A stretch of 64,000 nt of DNA. Origin: Barthelona sp. PCE (Eukaryota > Metamonada: BaSk clade). The DNA is taken from positions 992,001 through 1,056,000 of the forward strand of contig JAUFOR010000008.1 of the NCBI GenBank assembly GCA_040285745.1, in the 5' to 3' direction. A program made the translations under genes and the position numbers. Shown here piece after piece: positions 57,007 through 64,000 of the stretch (the stretch's first letter is position 1; each line of letters starts with the position of its first letter). A model generated the notes under the pieces. That model did not search any database. It was not told the DNA's origin and was given only the letters and a program-made list of their open reading frames with translations.

Positions 57007-58075
57007 GAAATTATAGCTTATAGCATTTGCGTAAGCGAAAGAGAAAGATATTTGTTATAACAATTGAATTATGTTCAATCTATCTTATTGAACTTGTTAT
57101 CCAACTTTTACACCTTTAAATGGGAGTTAAAAACCAGAATACTCACCAATAAGCCATATTAGTGATTTATACGTGAAACTGCGTTAGCTTCTTTTCAAAG
57201 CAAACAAATCTATTATGCACGTCGCTCACATGGAAATAATATGTCAATTTAATCTTGATCTTAGCACGTAACAAAAGGTTAATCCTTTTCTGTAAGAGAA
57301 ACACAAAAATTCAATACATGTTTGGTTTATTTATTCGTTAATGCTTGTGAATGGGTAACTGGGTGAATTCAACCACTAAACAAAACATACTGTTTTGAAA
57401 TATGCTAAAATGTTGTGAAAAATATTTCACAAAATTTACAACAGTCCTGTCAAAAAAAAAACCCGAGATTCACTTACACTGAAACTAAAATTTCCCAAAC
57501 ATACAACAAACAAAAATTTCCCAAAAAAAAACTTAACTAAGCATTTTACCACAACACAATAACTTTAATCTCAATATTAATAGCCAAATCCTCTGTAAAT
57601 CGAATCAAAATAGCCATATAGTGCGATATCGTTGAAAAAAAAACAACACGTATTCAAAAAGTTGTTTCTTCAGATGCCGAGTGGAGCAGCGCGGCAGAGT
57701 ATCATTTCTAACGCTAGAGAAATGAATTTTTACTCGGCATTACTTGATAAAGCGCATAAAATATTTAGCAGCTGATAACTCAAATATAGCGTTCATGAGC
57801 CCTTAATCGCTTGATACGGCTTTTTTTGGGTCCGAATTTACCGCTCAATGCATCTAACTGTGTTGGATCTTATTTTTTTTATTATGCAGGAATTGAAAGT
57901 GTCGAGTCAAACCAAATCTTCCGGCTATAAGTACACAAACAGACAAACTATTCTATTCCCGCGGGTTGAGACATCCAAACACAGCATATAGCTTGTATTT
58001 TCAAATATCTTCTCTTTCTGAGTCTTTTATTCCGTTTTCTCACCTTTTTCATTTGCTTAGCCAATACCACTTCCA
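57007..58075. other. Largest gene-free stretch (1.07 kb)
   Basis: Divergent promoter region between the 1388-aa orphan and the secreted phosphoesterase. A- and T-tracts are common and AAAATTTCCCAAA occurs twice near 57487-57525. A foldable 67-nt element at 57674-57740 is described separately. The last ~50 nt are CT-rich with TTTTCTCACC at 58035-58044. No protein gene seen. Confidence 0.6.
57674..57740 (+). ncRNA. Foldable element, candidate small RNA (unassigned)
   Basis: A 9-bp perfect inverted repeat (ATGCCGAGT / ACTCGGCAT) closes the element. Inside are a tRNA-like D-loop string (GAGCAGCGCGGCAGAG), a hairpin with an 8-bp stem (TCATTTCT / AGAAATGA) and then AATTTTTA, which resembles an Sm-protein site. 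There is no T-arm or B box, so it is not a standard tRNA. It might be a degenerate tRNA relic or a small nuclear RNA. It is clearly richer in G+C than the DNA around it. Confidence 0.35.
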
Positions 58076-59098
58076 ATGAAATATCTCATTTTCACGGTTC
58101 TGGTCCTCCTTTGCGTTACCTCTGCGTTCAACAAGGATGATCTCAAGTTCAACAAGGACGGTACTTTTAAGGTTGTTCAGTTTACTGATCTCCACTTTAC
58201 AGATTACTGCCACAACGATACCAAGACACAAGAGCTCATGACAATGGTGCTTAATGAGGAAAAACCTGATCTCGTCATTATCACTGGTGATCTCATCTCT
58301 GGATGGCTCCTCAAACAGTCTTCTGTTGTCTCCTGGAAGCAAGCTGTCAAGCCCATCATTGATCTTGGTTATCCTTATGCCTGGGTCTTTGGTAACCACG
58401 ATCATCAGGGTGATCTTGACTACAAGGGTGTTCTTGCCTACGACAAGTCCCTTTCTGACTTAACCCTCGTCGAAGAAGGACCTGAGGACGTTGCTGGTCA
58501 CTCAAACTATCATCTTACGATTAAATCTGCAAAGTCCAATGAGCCCGCTCACGTTATGTACTTCCTTGATACCCATGCCAAGGTTCCCAAGCATTCTCAT
58601 ATGCAAGGTATGGATTTCATCAAGCCCTCTCAGGTTAACTGGTACTACGAGACCTCCAAACAATTAGAATCACAGCACGGTAAGATGCAGGGTTCTATGT
58701 GGTTCCACATCCCCATTCCCGAGTACGAGAAGCAGTGGTTCTGCCGCAAGTCCTACGGTCATATGGATGACTGGGATATTGGTGTTCCTTTCGTTAACGG
58801 TGGTATCTATGGTGCTGCTGCCGATCGCGGTGATGTCTCAAACATGTTCTGCGGCCACGCTCACATGTGTGATTTCCGTGGTGTCCACTACGATGGTATC
58901 CAACTTCTTTTCGGTCGTTCTACTGGTTTCTCTGGTTACGGTACTCTTCAGAAGGGTGCCCGTGTCGTTGAAATTCACGAGGGTGAGCGTAACATCAAGA
59001 CATGGTTGCGTTTAGCCGATAACACGGTTGTTCTTCGCCAGACTGAGCACGAGCCTGAGGCTGGTCGTTGTTACTTCAGACCCTACAAGCCATGGTAA
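58076..59098 (+). CDS. Secreted calcineurin-like phosphoesterase (purple acid phosphatase 28/29 or Dcr2-like)
   Basis: 340 aa. Signal peptide at 1-17 (MKYLIFTVLVLLCVTSAF). Metallophosphatase motifs in order: QFTDLHFTD (D-x-H), ITGDLISG (GD), FGNHDH (GNHD), WFHIPIPEY (H) and CGHAHMCDF (GHxH), giving a two-metal phosphatase site. The family includes PAP28/29 of plants and Dcr2/Sia1 of yeast. The mature protein is likely lysosomal or secreted. Codons are strongly C-ending, like the PFO and uL4 genes, which suggests abundant expression. Confidence 0.92.
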   Translation: MKYLIFTVLVLLCVTSAFNKDDLKFNKDGTFKVVQFTDLHFTDYCHNDTKTQELMTMVLNEEKPDLVIITGDLISGWLLKQSSVVSWKQAVKPIIDLGYPYAWVFGNHDHQGDLDYKGVLAYDKSLSDLTLVEEGPEDVAGHSNYHLTIKSAKSNEPAHVMYFLDTHAKVPKHSHMQGMDFIKPSQVNWYYETSKQLESQHGKMQGSMWFHIPIPEYEKQWFCRKSYGHMDDWDIGVPFVNGGIYGAAADRGDVSNMFCGHAHMCDFRGVHYDGIQLLFGRSTGFSGYGTLQKGARVVEIHEGERNIKTWLRLADNTVVLRQTEHEPEAGRCYFRPYKPW

Positions 59099-59196
59099 TC
59101 ATATTCTTCGTTGAAGTTGATAATCTAGCTCAATAATAGTAAACCAATTTATTTCGATTTTATTTAATTGCAAACAAAAAATCCAACTCTTTACTA

Positions 59197-60204
59197 CTAA
59201 AACTCATCCTCGTCAAGCACATCCTCTGGGTTGATTGAAAACAGTTCAAACACATTAGAATACGTAAAGAGGAGATCTGAAACCATCGACAACCGATCAA
59301 TCTTAATAATCTCGTCTGTGAATATGGGGAGCGTAGTGACGTGCATTGTATCACAGTAGAACTCGAGGTACTGCAATATATACTTAATCTGCGATGCACG
59401 AATACTCTCACAGTGCTTACAACAAACATCCTCGTCCGGATATCTCACTTGATTAATAACAACATTACTGACATCAATATTCCTCTCCACGAGTGACATT
59501 ATGAGTCTCTCTGTCTCGTACAGACTCATTAACGTCGGTATTCCAACAGCGACGAATGTTGTCAACTTACTACTCTTCAACACCTTATCAAACGCCTCTG
59601 TGCTGTTACTAAGAGTATTTGCAAACTCCTCCTTGCTGTCCTCCTCCATCAGGTTCATGCTTCCCATCATATCCATGATCATCGATGATACTCCAGAATT
59701 GGAAATAGATGATATACCACGCGACATTGTTAAGAATTTCAACGCATGTCCGGTGGGTGCTGTATCGACAATTATCTTGTCATAATCTCCGATTGAACTC
59801 ATGAGAAATGTAAAAAACGATGCTTCGTCCATGGCGGGCATGAAATTCACAACTTGTGACATTAAACTATCAAAGAAACTGTTGCTACTGCTCTGTGCCG
59901 TCTCATTCAGCTTCTTTTCGTTGTCCTTCGCGGGATCAACCTCGACTGCTGACAGATTCTCAATGTGCTTCAAGACTGTTGGTTCATGAGATATGCGTTG
60001 TTTGAAGCAATCCTTTAGTGAGTGTGCAGGATCTGTTGACATGATCAATGTGTTGTACCCCAAGGATGCGAATTTAATTGCAATGGAACATGCAACGGTA
60101 GTTTTACCGACACCACCTTTTCCTCCCACAAAAATAAGTTTGAGTGACTCTCGTTCGACTAAATTGATGAGCGATTGCTCCAATACTCCATCTGGTAAGC
60201 TCAT
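59197..60204 (-). CDS. GET3: GET3/ASNA1 tail-anchored-protein targeting ATPase
   Basis: 335 aa from ATG 60204 (MSLPDGVLEQS). Deviant P-loop GGKGGVGKTT (~residues 27-36), switch I DPAHSLKDCF, switch II DTAPTGHALKFL, and the zinc CxxC for the homodimer (VCCKHCES, ~residue 260). Length ~350 aa is usual. Get3 carries tail-anchored membrane proteins to the ER. Complete, all motifs intact. Confidence 0.95.
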   Translation of the reverse strand: MSLPDGVLEQSLINLVERESLKLIFVGGKGGVGKTTVACSIAIKFASLGYNTLIMSTDPAHSLKDCFKQRISHEPTVLKHIENLSAVEVDPAKDNEKKLNETAQSSSNSFFDSLMSQVVNFMPAMDEASFFTFLMSSIGDYDKIIVDTAPTGHALKFLTMSRGISSISNSGVSSMIMDMMGSMNLMEEDSKEEFANTLSNSTEAFDKVLKSSKLTTFVAVGIPTLMSLYETERLIMSLVERNIDVSNVVINQVRYPDEDVCCKHCESIRASQIKYILQYLEFYCDTMHVTTLPIFTDEIIKIDRLSMVSDLLFTYSNVFELFSINPEDVLDEDEF

Positions 60205-60365
60205 GTGTAGATATGGAATGAAAATTGTAATACTCAACTAATTCCTGTAATCATTGCTCTTCAAAACCCCAAGGTGCAAAAAACACCATTTTGCTGACAC
60301 CACACAGACTCAATGGGATTTAACTACTGTTGAAAAAAACCTGCCTCTCATCACAATAAAATTTA

Positions 60366-63300
60366 CTAAAGGGAGTTAAGGAGAATGGGGTGTAGTGCAC
60401 GCAACAGGCGCAACACGTATTCGCTATAGACATCGTCTCTATGTTGATTGAGAGACAGTAAAAGGGGGTAAGCATGAATGGAGAAGATGCGGACATGATT
60501 CTCAGGTAAATTCAATATTGACTGCAGAATGTGAGAAACCCTGTGCTTGATGATGACGTCCGGAGGCACAGGACTGTCTAATTCACACACAAAATCAAAA
60601 AACGGTTCCAGCAGCTGGTCAAGAAGATTCTGCCTGAAATCAGACCTTACAATGACATCCAGGCATGAAGTGATCATCTTATCTGACAGTTCAAATGATC
60701 CAACATCACTTAAACCGATCAAAAAGGGGATAATATCGTTCTCCAACTGCTTTTGCTCAAAATACTCAGAAACAATTGGATACAGTGCTGGTTCTACCTT
60801 GATGACATCTGCAATCGTTGAAATATACGTATCTGTTGTTGTCTTTGCCATAACAGGAAGCAGTATCCGCTTGATATCAAGATGAGTGTCAAGTAATGTA
60901 GGGTCTGGTAACATATCTACAGATATGTCTGCTTGTTCAACCAACAACTCAAAAGATTCGTGCATGAACTCGCGAACCTGTTTTGATCTCAAAGAGGTGC
61001 GCTTCTCTGAGAACGGCTCAAGCAACTCTTTCAAAAAGAATGAGGCCAGCTGGTTATGAGCATCAATTGCACTCTCTTCCGCAATCATGTCATCGATGGG
61101 CACAATGCCAGGAACAGAATGGGGATACACCGTCTTAAGCCGAAGAGACTGAAACAGCATGCTGAACAAACACTCAACACCACGAGAAACGGTAATATAT
61201 CCACCACAAACTTCATCAACCACCCTAATAAAGTGACTGAGAAGGTACACGAAATTCATGGGGGTGTCTGTGTGTTCTGCTGCAGCAATACTGAACACTT
61301 CCAGCAAACGCAGAGCGTACTTAGAAGAAAGTGACGATTTCAACACAACCAATAGTTTCTCGAACTCGGCGCATGTGCACTTTATCAATTGGAGCATCAT
61401 AAGACACACTATGGCAACTAGCTCATCAGAGTCGTGTTCAATCGCATTTTTGGTCAAACTCAAGGCGTTTTCAAACAGCAAACTCCGAAACCAATCTGAA
61501 TCATCGAGCTTACGCAGCGGGAACAGTCCCTCGATGAGCGCTACCGTGATTCCCTTCTTTTTGTTTGAAAGAGAAGTATGAGCGAGCTCAACCGAGAGAG
61601 TAATGTATTGTCTCTGCATTTCTTGTGTTAAAACCGAGAAATGTGTGTTAAAGAGGGAACAGAATGTCTGCGCGATACTTTCCAAGAGATCTTCATCAAG
61701 CTCGTTATCTCTGATTATTTCTAAAAATTTTGACAAAATCCTCTCCATCATGAGCTGTAATTGCATTGAATCCTTAACCAACATTGTACTCAAGCTGTCT
61801 CCGAGATCCCACATATGACTTAACAACGAAAAAATGACATTTTTTGTTGTTTTTCCATCAATCAGGTACAACAAAAAAGATGTAAAATTATCAAGTGTTG
61901 AGATATCCACTTCCTCAATCCTGTTCAGAACGATGCTAATGAGAGGGAGAGGATCAACCCCGTGCACACTATGCTTTTTAGTGAGCATATTGGTATACTC
62001 CATGAACGTTGGGAAGAACGACCACAGTCCCTTGATGAGCATACGGTGGAAGAAGCTCAGAAAGACACGGACGGGGGATGGAAATGTCTCGCATAATTCA
62101 ACAAGATGTTGCCCAACATGAAAATCAAAGCTACATATACGGTCGGGACTATGGAGTGGAGTGGAAATTCTGTTAACATTAATAGCTTTACGGTCTTCCG
62201 CGGAGAGTATGACGAACATCAGAGGAGGCATATCTAATGCCCTGTAAAGGGTCTCGCAATGTGAGAATATCGTCTTAGTATTATTGGGATTCTCCTCGAA
62301 AACACGAAACTTCCTTGCACCCATATCAATCAAGCCCAGGAAGCGCTCTTCGTCGCCAACTGTAGATTTTCGGGTGGGTTCAACGGGGTTTGCCTCAAAA
62401 TTGAGTAACGGAAAATAAACCTCTTCGAGGAAATGCAAAAAAACTGCTTCATTCTCACAACTTCCAAAGAGCTGCAGTGAAAGGCTGTGTAAAACATCAA
62501 TGAAGATATGAGATCTGTCCAAGTTCGCTTGTAAAACGTCAAAAAGTGCTGAGAATACATTGTAACCGGACAAACTGGTCTTTTGGAAGAATCCGTCCAT
62601 GTTGTCACGCTGTTTCCCCACCAGGGAGCACAGAGCGATGGACATATGGGTAAAACTGGAATCGTTTAGTCGGTGGGTCGATGAAAAAAACTGAGAGTAT
62701 AAAAGCACCCTAAACTTATCATTTCTGTAATCTCCGTTGAATAAAACGTCTAGAACAACCGTCCATACCGTCATTATCCAGTCAGGGAGGCAATGCAACA
62801 CGAAAAGAATGATGTTGACTGTCTTGTGATGAGAGCATCCCATTAGCACTGTGAGGCAAGTTGTTAACAACTCCATGTCCTCCTTTAGCACGATGCAGAG
62901 CATCAGATGCATGAAGCAGAACGAGAGCGTGTCAAGGGAGTAGGATGCAATAAGGTCGATCATGCCATTCGTAAAGGTGCGCAAAACAGTTCCGGAATAA
63001 TCATCAGCAATTGAGGGATTGCAGCTCATGTACACGATTGAGTTGCTCAGTATCTCCAGCGTGTAGACGCACGTTGATATAAGAGAAGAAGTGGTGTACA
63101 TCGATGGGTCACGAACAGTAAAAACGTTAAAAATTTTGTGCTTAAAAACCTCATTTTCAGCTTGAAGTGCAGTCTTACAAATGGATAAAATCTGCACTAT
63201 TCTCTTAATTGCGACGTGAACTGAACGCAAAAAGAAGCAGCGATCAATAACTGTGAAAACACAGCAAATACCATATACTGCAAGACCAGTTCTCAGTAAA

Positions 63301-64000
63301 TTTAACCTTTTAGTATTTGCGTTGAGGATACTGACCAGCCCATCGAACAGTTTATCTGCCATTTCATTTTTACCTTTCGAAGAAAAACCAATAATTGCAC
63401 CACTAACCAACTTGATATAACCAACGAATAAATCATTAGGAATATTTTTTGAAGTGATGACACGAATTAACTTTCTATATAACATATGATCAAAGTCACT
63501 TTGGAAATCAATCATCGTGTCTCCGAATCTTAGAAATATATTACTCAACAATGTTAATGCTAATACAGGTGTAAAAGGTCTCGAAACATTAGGGTCTATG
63601 ATGCTTGTTGTGAGTAGTACGAATATTTCATAGGCGTAATCCTTACTTTCGTTAAAAAAGTGATCAATAATTTGTTCCAAAACAGCGAGTGCAGTATTCC
63701 TGCTAAACCCGCTATAATTTCGATCACATAGTCCTAGGACGACCAGCATCATCCTCATGTACTTTAAGGAGATGTTTTCTGACGGTACAGTGGTGCCCAA
63801 CAAAAGAGTGAGTTGAGAAATACGAAGAATTACTTCTTCCTGTGCACGACCTCCCGAAACAATCTCATGGAGTTCACTAACGATGGTCCCAATGGCAGAT
63901 GACGGGTATGCGTTGTGCTGAACGAGAAGTTGAAGACTATTGAGCACTGGAATGTGCACCTTAGAATACTTTGGGTGCAAGCATAGCAAAAATGGACGAA
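60366..64000 (-). CDS. Large alpha-solenoid protein, N-terminus cut by window edge
   Basis: The minus frame is open to base 64000 and has no ATG near the edge, so the start lies outside; more than 1200 residues are visible. The whole is helical, with HEAT-like repeats (e.g. LMCIVLKE, FLHFLEEVYFPLL, DLIASYSLDTLSFCF). No catalytic motif. Families with such long solenoids and similar lengths (tuberin/RalGAP N-terminal regions, nuclear-transport or TELO2-type scaffolds) were considered, but none can be recognised. AT-rich codons. The stop is 161 bp beyond the GET3 start. Confidence 0.75.
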   Translation of the reverse strand, partial: RPFLLCLHPKYSKVHIPVLNSLQLLVQHNAYPSSAIGTIVSELHEIVSGGRAQEEVILRISQLTLLLGTTVPSENISLKYMRMMLVVLGLCDRNYSGFSRNTALAVLEQIIDHFFNESKDYAYEIFVLLTTSIIDPNVSRPFTPVLALTLLSNIFLRFGDTMIDFQSDFDHMLYRKLIRVITSKNIPNDLFVGYIKLVSGAIIGFSSKGKNEMADKLFDGLVSILNANTKRLNLLRTGLAVYGICCVFTVIDRCFFLRSVHVAIKRIVQILSICKTALQAENEVFKHKIFNVFTVRDPSMYTTSSLISTCVYTLEILSNSIVYMSCNPSIADDYSGTVLRTFTNGMIDLIASYSLDTLSFCFMHLMLCIVLKEDMELLTTCLTVLMGCSHHKTVNIILFVLHCLPDWIMTVWTVVLDVLFNGDYRNDKFRVLLYSQFFSSTHRLNDSSFTHMSIALCSLVGKQRDNMDGFFQKTSLSGYNVFSALFDVLQANLDRSHIFIDVLHSLSLQLFGSCENEAVFLHFLEEVYFPLLNFEANPVEPTRKSTVGDEERFLGLIDMGARKFRVFEENPNNTKTIFSHCETLYRALDMPPLMFVILSAEDRKAINVNRISTPLHSPDRICSFDFHVGQHLVELCETFPSPVRVFLSFFHRMLIKGLWSFFPTFMEYTNMLTKKHSVHGVDPLPLISIVLNRIEEVDISTLDNFTSFLLYLIDGKTTKNVIFSLLSHMWDLGDSLSTMLVKDSMQLQLMMERILSKFLEIIRDNELDEDLLESIAQTFCSLFNTHFSVLTQEMQRQYITLSVELAHTSLSNKKKGITVALIEGLFPLRKLDDSDWFRSLLFENALSLTKNAIEHDSDELVAIVCLMMLQLIKCTCAEFEKLLVVLKSSLSSKYALRLLEVFSIAAAEHTDTPMNFVYLLSHFIRVVDEVCGGYITVSRGVECLFSMLFQSLRLKTVYPHSVPGIVPIDDMIAEESAIDAHNQLASFFLKELLEPFSEKRTSLRSKQVREFMHESFELLVEQADISVDMLPDPTLLDTHLDIKRILLPVMAKTTTDTYISTIADVIKVEPALYPIVSEYFEQKQLENDIIPFLIGLSDVGSFELSDKMITSCLDVIVRSDFRQNLLDQLLEPFFDFVCELDSPVPPDVIIKHRVSHILQSILNLPENHVRIFSIHAYPLLLSLNQHRDDVYSEYVLRLLRALHPILLNSL

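Noticed and set aside
57675-57739. Standard tRNA gene
   Set aside because: Acceptor-like stem and D-loop string fit, but the D stem does not pair, the anticodon loop is wrong and there is no T arm or B box.

Overview
The window is nuclear DNA of a compact eukaryotic microbe that is probably anaerobic or microaerophilic. Genes are almost all single ORFs with gaps of tens to a few hundred bases. Splicing and translation genes are of eukaryotic type, AATAAA follows many stop codons, and a pyruvate:ferredoxin oxidoreductase (PFO) is the most codon-biased long gene. Only three introns were found. All are short (70-103 nt) with GTATGT/GTATGA at the 5' end and CTRAY-N-TTTAG at the 3' end. A 3' signal of this kind with the branch point beside the splice site recalls metamonads, but the lineage is inferred, not shown.

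Layout. 1-4.9 kb: a RING protein cut by the left edge, a Ran-binding-domain protein, a small coiled coil, a La-family protein, a Cwc21/SRRM2-like splicing factor, a VMA21-like V-ATPase assembly factor and a two-exon VPS55/LEPROT gene. 5-12 kb: a GDAP2-like macro/CRAL-TRIO protein, PIG-A, a cyclin, an orphan and a multi-pass membrane gene that may be frameshifted. 12-23.7 kb: VPS11, two large orphans, a Rab GTPase with an unusual G3 box and a YdjM-like membrane protein. 23.7-36 kb: DHX37/Dhr1, PHF5A/Rds3, a small acidic orphan, a membrane-anchored MOCOS-like protein, MUS81, XPD, a three-exon Ubc4/5-type E2 and BRF1. 36-43.4 kb: a giant PFO-flavodoxin-flavodiiron fusion, a short relic of a second PFO copy and ribosomal protein uL4. 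43.4-52.7 kb: a membrane orphan, an almost intact-looking hAT element (55-bp perfect terminal inverted repeats, 8-bp target duplication) inserted just upstream of an orphan's ATG, tubulin cofactor A, a ubiquitin-like protein, a D-2-hydroxyacid dehydrogenase and another orphan. 52.7-64 kb: a 1388-aa orphan, a 1.07-kb gene-free stretch with a foldable element, a secreted calcineurin-like phosphoesterase, GET3 and a large helical-repeat protein cut by the right edge.

The most notable object is the 1840-aa gene at 36394-41916. One polypeptide carries a complete PFO, a CPR-type flavodoxin domain and a complete flavodiiron oxygen/NO reductase with all diiron ligands. It reads as a single-chain pyruvate-driven O2 (or NO) reductase. 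The other genes are mostly housekeeping (vesicle traffic, splicing, ribosome assembly, DNA repair/TFIIH, Pol III, GPI anchors) interspersed with lineage-specific orphans; there is no sign of operons.
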